Source of the DNA: Schizochytrium sp. CCTCC M209059
Lineage: Eukaryota; Sar; Bigyra; Thraustochytrida; Thraustochytriidae
Direction of reading: 5' to 3'
DNA length: 64,000 nt
Assembly (NCBI GenBank): GCA_000818945.1
Contig: KN805417.1
Location: forward strand, 62,001 to 126,000
The position numbers and the translations under genes were made by a program. The notes under the pieces were generated by a model. The model made no database searches, was not told the origin of the DNA, and worked only from the letters and a program-made list of their open reading frames with translations. Positions 47,074-56,464 of the stretch are shown piece after piece (position 1 is the first letter of the stretch; each line of letters starts with the position of its first letter).

Positions 47074-47284
47074 TGAGGGAGGGAGGGAGGGAGGGAGGGA
47101 GGGCGTGCGCCTCTGCTCTGCGCAACCCTTTTTCGCGCAACGCGACGCGGGGGCGCTTCCACACCACGAACGAACCAAGGCTGCCTGCCTGCCTGCCTGG
47201 GACGCGCATGAGCAGCCCGCTCCGCGACGAAGCGGCGCGCGACTCGGGCGGCGAGCGAGGCGAGGCGAGCAGGCTCGAGGGGAT

Positions 47285-47352
47285 GAGCGGAGCTGAGCTG
47301 AGCTGAGCTGAGCTGAGCTGAGCTGAGCTGAGCTGAGCTGAGCTGAGCTGAG
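47285..47352 (+). repeat. AGCTG pentanucleotide array
   Basis: About thirteen copies of GAGCT/AGCTG, decaying into GAGTT and GAGAT units to about 47400. Shorter copies of the same unit occur at about 17530-17550 and 60690-60712, so this pentamer recurs in the window. Confidence 0.9.
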
Positions 47353-49383
47353 TTGAGTTGAGGTGAGATGAGATGAGGTAAGATGAGATGAGATGCGACG
47401 AGATGAGCGCGCGCCCAGCTTGCGCTAGCTACAGCAAGTTGCACGTGCGCGCAGGGCGCGCTTGCGCAGAAGAGGTCGCGTCGCGTCGCGTCGCGTGCGC
47501 GCGCTGGGCCGGCCGGCGCGGCGACGGTACCGATGGTGGCGGTGGCGAAGAAGGCGAAGATGGGGATGGGCCCAGGCCGAGGTGGTGATGATGCTCCTGA
47601 CTTGACAGGGAGGCCCAAAACGAGCTTCGAGCTCGTGTGTGGGAAGCAACAAGACTGCGGCGAAGAGGCGTGCGCCAAGAAAGCCCACTTCGAAAGCGGT
47701 CCGGGCGCGGGCGCGCAAGGTCGGCGCGAGCGGAGGAGCTCGCACGCACAAGGGAAGGAGGGAAGGAGGGAAGGAGGGAAGGGAACGAGGGTCTTGGGCC
47801 TGCAGGCTATCATCTGACTGTTGGCAAGAGGGTTTCGTCTCATGAATGGATGGATGTGCGTCGAGCGCGAGGCACACACGCCATGTCGAAAGACTCGGAG
47901 AGCGAAAAGAAAGAAATTATCTCGCACCTGCAAGCATTAGTGCATCCCGTCCCGAGGAGCTGGCGTTTTAGCGCCGCGCTTCGTGGGCGCGCGCTTCGCA
48001 TCGCGGCTCCGCTGTGGGCAGTATGGGAGGCTCCGCACGTCCCACAGGGGACCGGCCGACCGCGAGCGACCTCTTACGTAACACTCTATAGAAAATGCAA
48101 AGTAGGCGCACGCCCGTCTCCGCGCCCTCCCTCGGCCCGGCTGTACGGAGACGAGTGCGTACGAGCAAGCAAGCAAGCATGCAGGCAGGCAGGCAAGCAG
48201 GCAAGCAAGCAAGCCCGACTTGGCTCCCCGGGGGCTCGGGGCCGAGGTGGCATAGGCCCACGTGGCGCAGAATACAGGCAGTATGGGCCACGCGCGCACC
48301 GGATCAAGAATCTCGATGTCCTTGGGCGTGATTGAGTGACTTGGTTGGCCATACTTGTGCACCTCATCTGCCTGTCCGGGCCTCCGACCAACGAATCGTT
48401 TCGAGAGAAGATGCATCGACTCCGACCCTTGCCCGAAGCATGCATGCATGCATATACACGAGAGCCAGGCTGCAGACGGAGCGCGAGGAAACTTCATGAG
48501 CCAACCTGATGCACAAACCGCCATATTGCCTTGTTATCGCTACGGCATTCATGCTCGCCGAGAATCGAATCTCGCGTCACATCACGTCCAACCATCCATC
48601 CATCCATCCATCCATTCCTCTGTCCATCCGCCCAACGTTCCATCATGGCAAGTAGGCAGGCGGGCGGGCCTTGGGCCCCAGTCAGCCCTCCCGCCCTGAT
48701 GCTCTGGGCTCTTGACGGGACAAAACGAGACGTGACAAGGCGTGACGAGACATGACGGTGGAGATGAGCGGGCCGCGGCCGGCCAGTTCCAAACCGTTGA
48801 TGCGTGCGCTCCATTTCGGGGCCATTTCGATCGGTGCCTGGGACGCAGATGGGTGGGTCTTTCGTCTTGTGGGTCATCCCAGTCAAGTGGCCCGCGAAAC
48901 GCACGACCAGTCAACTTCATACCGCCAAGACGCCCCCGGCCTGCTTGCTTGACCGCTTGCTTGGCGCTGTCTGGCAGGCCAAATTGCACCTTGGATGCTT
49001 GTAGCTGGACCAACCAATTGCAAGGGACAAAGGGACACAGCCTCTTCTTACTCATACGCAGGTGTACACATGTGAAATTACGGGCTGGCTGGCTGGCTGC
49101 GTCGAAGCGTTAAGCCGGCGGATGCACAGTCTTTACTCGATGCGTAGCCAGATGCATGCGCAACCGAGCTGGCTACGTGACTATCTGTCTAATTGTTGGG
49201 CAAGGGACAATCACTGCATGATCCTACGCAAGGGTATACAATCGAGCTGAAGAGAACACATAACGTTCTATTTTGCATGTAAGTGCATGACTCTCAGGAT
49301 CTTCTTTGCATCTACTAGGCCTATTGATTCATCTTCGAATCTACAAACTCGTCTCTTCATCAACAAAGGTGATAAGAGTCTTT

Positions 49384-50439
49384 CTAGAGTCTCGAAGAAT
49401 TGAGAAACGCGACGTCCGCAATGGCGTCGGAACAATACCGACGATGTAGCGGAGAGAGCCGCGCGAAGCCCTCTCGAAGCTGCAAGAGGCATCGCTGCTG
49501 GTATTTGAAAGGCGGCTGCGTGTGCACGAAGCGGCCTTCGAAGATAGGCACGCTAACCTTTGCGGTGCCACCTTTATCCCCTGAAGCAAGGACCTTTTCG
49601 TTATGCACGAGAAAAGGAAAATACGTGCGCGACGCAAGCGATAGCAGTGCTTTTACAGCAGGCGTCGTCGATGTTCGGGTGTGCGCGCTGGCCACTTCTG
49701 CCCGGGGCTCAAAGCCGCTGAGGTCATCAACGCGCCACACCCAGGCCCAAGCCATGGGATACTCATACATGATCTTTGCAGGCAATGGGTCCTGAATGGT
49801 TTGTCGAAGCTGGCCATACAAGGCAAAGTCTGCTGCCGATGGCGTGTCGCCAAAGAGAAAGGCTTGTCCACTTTTCACCATGTCCGAGAGAATGCGGCAA
49901 ATCTCACGAAGAGTTTCCTCCATGGGAGCCCAATCCAAAGCTCCCACCATGTCACGCCGGCCACGCTGCCGTTTCGCAAAGACTTGCGGATCAATGCCTG
50001 CTGCTGCCGCCTCGGGCGATTGCCAAAGCTGCCATGCGGCGCCAAAGGTTGCATCCTCTGGCGATTTGAAGCGCCCTGCAAACATGACCTTGGTACCCCA
50101 TTCGTCTGCAAAGTCTTCGAGAAGTTGAGACAAAAAACGATCGCCCTCATGCGCAGGGTTGGCGCTGCGCTGAGGGTCTGGGATGAGCTGTTCGAGATCT
50201 TGGATAAGGGGTGTCGAATCGTTGCCGTATGTCCCATCGGGTCGCACGAGAACGGGAATCACCTTGGCGCGAAGGTCAGGGAATTTTTCGCGCCAAAAGT
50301 CCCCGTCAGTGCCTTGCATGAGTCCAAAGGTTCGTACCCAGCGAAACGGGATGCGCCGGTAGCGCAAGAGCGCGCGCATTTTACACGAATACGGGCTTCC
50401 ATCTGCGCCTACAAGCTCAAAGACCGCATCCTGCTGCAT
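49384..50439 (-). CDS. Glutathione S-transferase-like protein
   Basis: 351 residues. The N-terminal 90 residues look like a GST thioredoxin fold: FELVGADGSPYSCKMRALLRY (Ser/Tyr/Cys in the position of the GST active-site residue), VIPVLVRPDGTYGNDSTPLI (the cis-Pro and the SNAIL/S-type glutathione contact). The helical half (about 100-250) contains FLFGDTPSAADFALYGQLRQ, the N-capping motif of GST C-terminal domains. The last 100 residues are not typical of GSTs and have no recognised domain. Enzymatic activity and class are unknown; related long proteins occur in bacteria and protists. Confidence 0.72.
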   Translation of the reverse strand: MQQDAVFELVGADGSPYSCKMRALLRYRRIPFRWVRTFGLMQGTDGDFWREKFPDLRAKVIPVLVRPDGTYGNDSTPLIQDLEQLIPDPQRSANPAHEGDRFLSQLLEDFADEWGTKVMFAGRFKSPEDATFGAAWQLWQSPEAAAAGIDPQVFAKRQRGRRDMVGALDWAPMEETLREICRILSDMVKSGQAFLFGDTPSAADFALYGQLRQTIQDPLPAKIMYEYPMAWAWVWRVDDLSGFEPRAEVASAHTRTSTTPAVKALLSLASRTYFPFLVHNEKVLASGDKGGTAKVSVPIFEGRFVHTQPPFKYQQRCLLQLREGFARLSPLHRRYCSDAIADVAFLNSSRL

Positions 50440-50731
50440 CGACTTGACTTGACTTGGCTTTACTTGGCTTGGCTTGGTTTGATGTGGTTTCGCAATAAAC
50501 TCTTGTCGTCTGCTCCTACCTAGCTTATGCGACCTTGCGTCGAGAGCTCAAGGCTTGCTCTCTGCAGTCGCAGCTGGTGTGGCGTCAAGAAAGGGTTTAC
50601 CTGCCTCACCGATAAACTTGCCAAGGAAGGTCCCGGAGGGAGGCAATCTCAAGCTTTGCTTCCGCCCACCGCCCCCAACCCAGAAGAAGCCACGCTTCAG
50701 CAAGCAGGCAGGCAGGCAAGCAGGCAAGCAG

Positions 50732-50766
<35 letters not shown>

Positions 50767-51052
50767 CCGAAGCCTCGGCAACGAAGAAGTCCTCCCGTGC
50801 CAAGGCAGGCGAAGCCAAGTTGGCGAGGGTGTGGCGGACTTTGCTAGCCTCGAACTCCAAGTCCGACTTTTGCAAGCTCAGCCGCATCGTCAACCTTGGC
50901 TACTACTACTACTACTACTACTACTACTAGCCTACTAGGCCTAGTCCCACTCTTGCGACGAGAACAGCAGCAAGAATGAGCAGAATCCAAACCAAACCAA
51001 ACCAAATCGAAGCTACCGCGGACAGACATCGAAGCACGCGAGACCATACGCC
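50440..51052. promoter_or_regulatory. Divergent promoter, GST-like / Nudix
   Basis: 613 bp with a GCAG/GCAA run (50699-50767) and a CTA/TAC trinucleotide run (about 50900-50929). No gene supported. Confidence 0.45.
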
Positions 51053-52189
51053 ATGCGCGTGGCGGAGCTGCGAGAGCTGCTGGGCCGCGCGACGCTGCTG
51101 CCCGGGAGCAAGCGCGCGTGCGTGGCGCTCTTGCTCAGAGTCTCACCGAAGGCAAGGTCCGCCAAGCCCGAGCTGCAGCAGCTACTATCGGCGGGCGCCG
51201 CGCCCCCGGACGACGACGACAGCGGCGGCCTTGCGGGGGAAGGCCGCGCCGCGCATGCGCGCAAGGTCTTTGCTGCTGCTGATGTGCGCGACCTCGAGGC
51301 ATTCTTCATCCTCCGCGCAAGCAACGACGACGACCGCTGGGGCGGACAAGTCGGGCTCCCGGGCGGCCGTCAGAACGCGGGCGAAGAGGATCGCGCCACC
51401 GCTGCGCGCGAGGTCTTTGAGGAAGTTGGTCTTGTGCTTCCCGAGCTCGACAAGAGCCTCTTGCCAAATCCTCGAAAGAATTCACCCTTTGCATTTGTAG
51501 GCCGTATTCACGATCGCAAGGTCCTGCAAGGCAAGAATGCCCTCATCGTGTGCTCCTTTGTCTACCTGCAGGTCACGGATGAGACCTTGACCCTGATGCC
51601 AGAGCCCAGCGAGGTTGGGGCCTGTGGGTGGTCGCCACTCGACATGTTTTTCGAAGACGATGTGGCACAGCCGCTCAGCTTTAGCGTAGGCGACATGGGC
51701 TTTCCAAAAGAGAACCCGAAGGCTTTCAAGCTCATGCAACTTCTTCGACTTGACCGCATGTTTTTCACAATGGTCCCATTACGCGTTGACCCGCTCTACA
51801 TTTCAGCTGAAGTTGACACCAGGACAGGCCATGCACAACCCGCAAGTCCAAGTCTTACACCGCCAGAAGACGAACAAGCTGTACGTCAAGCTTTTTATCT
51901 ATGGGGCATGACACTTGGTATCGTGAACGATCTTCTCGTGGATATGTCAGGTATTCGCACGGAGCGGATTGGCGTGACAGATAGGATTCTTCCCGGCTTC
52001 AAAGTGGAAAAGCTCTTTGGCAGCAAGGCGCACAACTTTTTACTTCATAGCTTGCGACGCGGATATCATATGGCTTTCGACGAGCCCATGCCTTGGAGCA
52101 TGTATATGCGCACATACCCTATGCTTGTACTAGCACTTACTTCCGCAACGCCAGTCATTCTAGGCACTTCATTCCTGTCTCGCTTGTGA
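51053..52189 (+). CDS. Nudix hydrolase, CoA pyrophosphatase-like (NUDT7/8 type)
   Basis: 378 residues. The full Nudix box GX5EX7REUXEEXGU is at 105-127 (G105, E111, R119-E120, E123-E124, G126), preceded by WGGQVGLPGG as in NUDT7/NUDT8-type coenzyme A diphosphatases, which cleave CoA or acyl-CoA to phosphopantetheine and 3',5'-ADP. An Asp-rich linker (52-56) interrupts the N-terminal part. The C-terminal 150 residues, including an AFYLWGMTLGIVNDLLVDMSG segment typical of this group, extend beyond the minimal domain, and the end (about 358-376) is hydrophobic and may be a membrane anchor. Substrate assignment is by motif only. Confidence 0.83.
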   Translation: MRVAELRELLGRATLLPGSKRACVALLLRVSPKARSAKPELQQLLSAGAAPPDDDDSGGLAGEGRAAHARKVFAAADVRDLEAFFILRASNDDDRWGGQVGLPGGRQNAGEEDRATAAREVFEEVGLVLPELDKSLLPNPRKNSPFAFVGRIHDRKVLQGKNALIVCSFVYLQVTDETLTLMPEPSEVGACGWSPLDMFFEDDVAQPLSFSVGDMGFPKENPKAFKLMQLLRLDRMFFTMVPLRVDPLYISAEVDTRTGHAQPASPSLTPPEDEQAVRQAFYLWGMTLGIVNDLLVDMSGIRTERIGVTDRILPGFKVEKLFGSKAHNFLLHSLRRGYHMAFDEPMPWSMYMRTYPMLVLALTSATPVILGTSFLSRL

Positions 52190-52318
52190 TATTTTTTGGC
52201 TTTAATTCTCTTTTTTCTTTCTACGACTTGTCTGCGGCGAGATCGACCATTCTACAGCTGGTCGTTGCATTTGCATGAGCTCGAGGCGGCGGCGCGTAGG
52301 CCTACTTGCTTATTATCC

Positions 52319-54292
52319 TTAATGATAGTGCTGACCTGCGGGTGGAGGATGCTGACCTGCGGGTGGAGGTTGGCGTTGCGGCGCAGCACGGCTCGGCGCA
52401 GTACGGTTCGGCGGAGCACGGTTCGGCGGAGCTCTGGGCGGTGGAAGGGGTGCCGTGCTTGATCCCGTTGGTGAAGGCGGAGGAGGCGCCGCATGAGGCC
52501 CCGCTTGCGTTGGGGGAGCTTGGGGTGGCGGCGTAGGTGCTTTTTGCGGATTGCGTGCCGGTGGACTTCGCTTCGGCGCGGCTCGTGACGGCGCGGCTCG
52601 TGTCGGCGCCGCTCGTCCTGGCGCTGGTCGTATCGGTGCAGAGTGTGTTGCTTGTGCTGATGGCGGCGGCGGCGGCGGCGGCGGCGGCTGTTGCTGGTAT
52701 TGCTGTTGCTGATATTGTTGCTGCGGTTGTTGCTGATACGAATCTTGCCGATGGGCAGGCTGCGAAGGAGGCTGATGAACAGGAGGCCCAAGCGACGAAG
52801 GCGGAGGAGGAGCTTGCTGTGGGACAGCTGTCGAATGTCCGCTGTTCTGCGAGAACGTCGACTTCGATGCAGCAGGTGCCTGGCGCGCCGGCGCCGGCGC
52901 TGGAGTTTGATAGGAGGGGTGTTGCTGTCGCTGTTGCTGTTGTTGATGATATTGAGGAGGAGGAGGAGGTGGTGGGGGACCGCTTGAAGACGGGGGCGGG
53001 GGCGGAGGCGGCGGCGCCGCGCTCGATGAAGCAGAGGGCGGAGGCGGAGGCGCGCTTGAACTTTGAGAGTATGTCTGCGAAGTGGAACTTGTGTTCTCCC
53101 CCGCATTGTGAAGCGCGGGCGCCGCACGTTGCGCTGCAAAAGGTTGACTATGCGGAACTGGTTGCGGAGCCGTCGGCTTTGGCTGAGAAGGGGGTGAACC
53201 ACTTTCGTGAGCAGTTTTCATCTCACGTTGCTTACGCATCCACTCGGGTTCTTGGCTGTCGCCACTAGCACTGTGTGATGGAGTGTGCTCGGTCACATCC
53301 TCTGCACCTTGGCGCTTCTTGCGAGCCAGAGCTTTGGCTTGGATCATGCTCATCATGTCGTTCGCGGGCGCAGCAGGCTTTGGCGCCTCTTGCGGCTTTG
53401 GCTTGGGAGCTGACCTCTTTAATTTGTTCTTGTTGAAGCCTTGGATACCTGCGAGCAAAGGATTACCACCAGCACCCCCCCCGGCGTCTTGCTGCTGCGA
53501 CGGCGGCGGCGGCGCGTTAGTTTCCGACGCATGGAGCTTGCTCTTGTCAAATCCCTGGATTCCCGCAAGTAAAGGATTGCCTCCGGCGGGAGGACCAGAG
53601 GGCTGATCTTGCTGTGGTTGCTGAGCTTGCGGCATGGCTGGAGGAGCACCACCAGCATTGCCTTGCCCACCCGAGAAGAAGTCTCCAGGGAGCGATACAC
53701 CGTCGCGCTGCGCCGCCTGCGCCACAGCGCCTTCCGGAAGTCCAGCTTTGAGCATTTTGGCATACTTGGTATATTGCGGGTCAGCCTGCGACCCGCCTCC
53801 CATTGAACCGGATTGAGCAGAAGCGCCTGGGCCGCCATTGCCACCCCCACCCGAGAAGAAGTCACTGGGCAGCGTGACATTGTCGCGTTGCGCGGCTTGC
53901 ATGACAGCACCCTCGGGGAGACCTGCCTTGAGCATTTTGCGATACTTGGCAAACTCGGCCTCTAGGGCCTGATCGGCGACCGCGGCCGGCGGTGGAGGTT
54001 GCTGCTGATACTGTTGCGGCTGCTGATACTGCTGAGATTGTTGATTTTGCGGTTGTTGGTATTGCGCCTCCTGCCCATAGTGCTGCGGCGGTGGCGGAGC
54101 CGGGGCCGCAGATGCCTCGGACAGATACGTCGAGGGAACAGCACCCCGAAGTCCCGATCCGTCTGTAAAGGCAATCTCGGTCCAACCGTCGCCGTAGTCC
54201 TGAACAAACTCCACGACCTGTCCCGAGTTCACAGTCACTGTGCTCTGCGCGGGGTCGCCCTGAAAGTCGTACATGACATTCATTATGGTCAT
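52319..54292 (-). CDS. SH3 / CCDC53-like repeat / WH2 / poly-proline actin-regulatory protein
   Basis: 657 residues from ATG 54292. SH3 domain at 1-60 (VMYDFQGD, DYGDGWTEI, GLRGAVPSTYL). A Gln/Pro linker leads to two near-identical modules at about 114-150 and 178-215 (KYRKMLKAGLPEGAV, KYAKMLKAGLPEGAV), which resemble the YxKMLKMGxPxGAV motif of WASH-complex CCDC53 and formin-related proteins. Two WH2-like G-actin motifs follow (NPLLAGIQGFDKSKL and NPLLAGIQGFNKNKL). The remaining about 330 residues are poly-Pro/Gln/Ala with many profilin- and SH3-binding Pro runs, ending in a PPPAGQH repeat. This layout is that of an actin nucleation-promoting factor or adaptor. Confidence 0.78.
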   Translation of the reverse strand: MTIMNVMYDFQGDPAQSTVTVNSGQVVEFVQDYGDGWTEIAFTDGSGLRGAVPSTYLSEASAAPAPPPPQHYGQEAQYQQPQNQQSQQYQQPQQYQQQPPPPAAVADQALEAEFAKYRKMLKAGLPEGAVMQAAQRDNVTLPSDFFSGGGGNGGPGASAQSGSMGGGSQADPQYTKYAKMLKAGLPEGAVAQAAQRDGVSLPGDFFSGGQGNAGGAPPAMPQAQQPQQDQPSGPPAGGNPLLAGIQGFDKSKLHASETNAPPPPSQQQDAGGGAGGNPLLAGIQGFNKNKLKRSAPKPKPQEAPKPAAPANDMMSMIQAKALARKKRQGAEDVTEHTPSHSASGDSQEPEWMRKQREMKTAHESGSPPSQPKPTAPQPVPHSQPFAAQRAAPALHNAGENTSSTSQTYSQSSSAPPPPPSASSSAAPPPPPPPPSSSGPPPPPPPPQYHQQQQQRQQHPSYQTPAPAPARQAPAASKSTFSQNSGHSTAVPQQAPPPPSSLGPPVHQPPSQPAHRQDSYQQQPQQQYQQQQYQQQPPPPPPPPPSAQATHSAPIRPAPGRAAPTRAAPSRAAPKRSPPARNPQKAPTPPPQAPPTQAGPHAAPPPPSPTGSSTAPLPPPRAPPNRAPPNRTAPSRAAPQRQPPPAGQHPPPAGQHYH

Positions 54293-54854
54293 GGTTCTGC
54301 TAGGTAAATAAAATGAAATGTGGAGACCCCCCCTCGGACTTGAGGCTCTTCGGCTGCGATGCAAAAGCTGCAAGTACGCTCACTTTCGCGCCGCCAGCGC
54401 AAACCGCACACTTCGACGTCGCGTCTCGAGCTGTCGCCACTCTCGCAAGAGTCACGTCAACCTCGTCCGCGCTGCCGAGGTCGGCGTGGCTCGCGGCTCA
54501 GCTTCGGAGCTGACGATCAGTCGCTCGCTCTTCGAAGAGCTAGCGCTCTCGCGGCGGCGCCGCAAAAGAGCGCCCTCGCGCGTGGTCTCCCCGCGCGGTC
54601 TCCTCTCGCCCCTCCCCGCGCGTCGTCTGCGGCCCAGGGTCCGTCCGCGTCCCGCTCGAGCTCCAGCTCGAGTCGCGGCCTGGGAGCGACGATATCCATT
54701 CTGCAAGCCGAGGCTTGCATGCATTCGATCGATTCGCAAAAGGGGCCTAATTCAAAAAATCCCCGACCCAACGCAACGCGGCTTTCAAGTTGAAGTTCAA
54801 AGTTCAAAGTTTGCAATCCTAGATTGCCGGCAATCTGCGCGGCGACAGAGCGCC
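54293..54854. promoter_or_regulatory. Divergent promoter, SH3/WH2 gene and F-box gene
   Basis: 562 bp between divergent ATGs. The plus frame is open through it but has no usable ATG before 54855. No other gene seen. Confidence 0.4.
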
Positions 54855-55889
54855 ATGGGCTCCGTCGCGGCGCAGGTGCACGCGGCGCTGGCGGGGCTGG
54901 GCTTCCGCGCGGCGCCCGGGCAGGCCCCGCTCGGCGGCGCCAAAGGCGCCGCCGCCGTGTACGCGAGCGACCAGCCCGCGCCGCGACAGCGCGAGGACCA
55001 CGGCCCGCGAGGGACGCGCGCATCCGCGACGACATCGGCGGCGACGACGACGACGACGACGACGGCCCTAGAGCACGTCCTGGTGCGCGTGCTCGTGGTG
55101 CGCGCGTCCCCGCGGGCAAGCCGCTACATTATGTACGCGCAGGCGGTCGACCCATTGGCTTTTGGTGCGTGGGAGCGTCGACGGGCCTCCGTCAAGGCCT
55201 CCCAGAGGAAGAACCGCGACGTTCGAGCTGCTACGGGACCTGGCGAGCCAGAAGGCGAAGACGATGATGGATTCTTGAACGGGACGAGCAGCTGTGAACG
55301 AGGAACAATAGATGACGGTGGCGAAATTGACGAGGAACATGCACATGGCGTTTCGAAACATGCACGTGGCGCCTCGGAACATGCACATGGCGCCTCGAAA
55401 CATGCACGTGGCGCCTCGGAACATGCACATGGCGCCTCATCCTCCAACGTTGTGTCATGTGCGGGTTGCGATGATCAGGACGATGACGACAATGATGACG
55501 AAGATGAGGTACCTGGCATGGGAACCATACACACGCTTAAAGTTCACGCGAGAGGACTGAGCCAGGCTCGTCTGGAGCGACTCATTGCGTACCATCTCCT
55601 TCGTGATGCGCTCGATCCATACGGGAACAGGCAAACGAACCTTCAGACATTACCGCGTCATTTGTGGCTCTCTGTCATGGAACACCTCGAAATGCGTGAT
55701 GTCTTGGCTACACTCAAGGTCTGCAAACGCTCGCACACATGGCATCAAGACAATTTGCTCTGGAAAACACTGCTTGAGCGAGATCGGATTGTTCAAGAGA
55801 GTGGGGACCTGCGACTGAATGTTTGGGGCCCTCGCCTTCCTGCTGGACTTGTAAGGAGGATCTCGACGCTTGCTCAATCGCTATCGTGA
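54855..55889 (+). CDS. F-box protein with Asp-rich linker and HAHGAS repeats
   Basis: 344 residues from ATG 54855. The C-terminal F-box (about 278-325) reads LPRHLWLSVMEHLEMRDVLATLKVCKR with W and LLWKTLL following, the standard Skp1-binding helix set. Residues about 160-200 form a tandem repeat of about 14 residues (SKHARGASEHAHGA), encoded by near-perfect 42-base repeats at 55336-55440. An Asp-run (about 212-224) follows. The N-terminal 120 residues are Ala/Arg-rich. F-box proteins are substrate receptors of SCF ubiquitin ligases; the substrate-binding part is not recognised. Confidence 0.75.
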   Translation: MGSVAAQVHAALAGLGFRAAPGQAPLGGAKGAAAVYASDQPAPRQREDHGPRGTRASATTSAATTTTTTTALEHVLVRVLVVRASPRASRYIMYAQAVDPLAFGAWERRRASVKASQRKNRDVRAATGPGEPEGEDDDGFLNGTSSCERGTIDDGGEIDEEHAHGVSKHARGASEHAHGASKHARGASEHAHGASSSNVVSCAGCDDQDDDDNDDEDEVPGMGTIHTLKVHARGLSQARLERLIAYHLLRDALDPYGNRQTNLQTLPRHLWLSVMEHLEMRDVLATLKVCKRSHTWHQDNLLWKTLLERDRIVQESGDLRLNVWGPRLPAGLVRRISTLAQSLS

Positions 55890-56270
55890 CTTTCTCGTCT
55901 ATTGGCTGGCGATGGATGTTTCTACTCCCATAGAATTAGGCCCGCCGCGGACAGCGTCGAGGCATTTGTATGATACGCGTACGTTATGTAAATAAAACAA
56001 AGAAAAAATTACAAGTCCTACGAGCCTTCATCACTCAAAAGGTAAAGGATGGGGACTCACTGCTCTGTTGTGCTTTTTTCTGCATTAAATTTGCAAAAAA
56101 AGTCATTCTTTGCCTCGCAAGACAACACTTTCATGTCTTCACGTATGGCTAGGCCTAGCTCTCTAAGGTCGGTATTGCAAGATACCGCAAGACTCGACAA
56201 TCAATCAGGGAACAGTTGGCTCGCGGCTCGCTCCCAAGGTGAGCCGGTGACTGTCACCCGTGGCCGAACA

Positions 56271-56308
<38 letters not shown>

Positions 56309-56464
56309 AGCTTCACTTCGTTTTCTCCTCATTCATACAGAATGAGAAATCATTGGAACAAACAAGACAAGTGAAGTTTAAGTTCAACTTGTTGAAACGA
56401 CGCAAGCAAAACAGAATCCAAGCCTTTGGGATTGAAAGTCGCCCGCGGTGCGGCGTCGAGACGA
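55890..56464. other. Intergenic with GA dinucleotide run
   Basis: Contains (GA)n about 56273-56304 and AT-rich segments. Separates F-box and PSMD5 genes. No gene supported; probably 3' UTR of the former and promoter of the latter. Confidence 0.45.

Larger units (their letters stand above)
46623..49383. other. Gene-poor repeat-rich 2.7-kb stretch with assembly gap
   Basis: No supported gene. Holds TTTGCGTTGC-type pentamer/decamer tract (about 46720-46800), a gap, GAGG run, AGCTG array, GGAA run (about 47755-47780), GCAA/GCAG run (about 48163-48212) and ATCC run (about 48592-48616). Frames crossing the gap are artefacts. A 94-codon plus frame at 47533-47817 (Lys/Gly-rich start) is not convincing. 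Promoter of the PPM1G gene presumably lies in the first few hundred bases. Confidence 0.5.

Noticed and set aside
46407..47306. Long frames spanning the N gap
   Set aside because: Unknown bases were read through as X; flanks are GC-rich low complexity and shadow of the PPM1G-like gene.
48541..48592. tRNA-like TTCGATT loop on the minus strand
   Set aside because: The flanking stem does not pair as a T-arm (53-61 mismatch) and no A box or acceptor stem is found.
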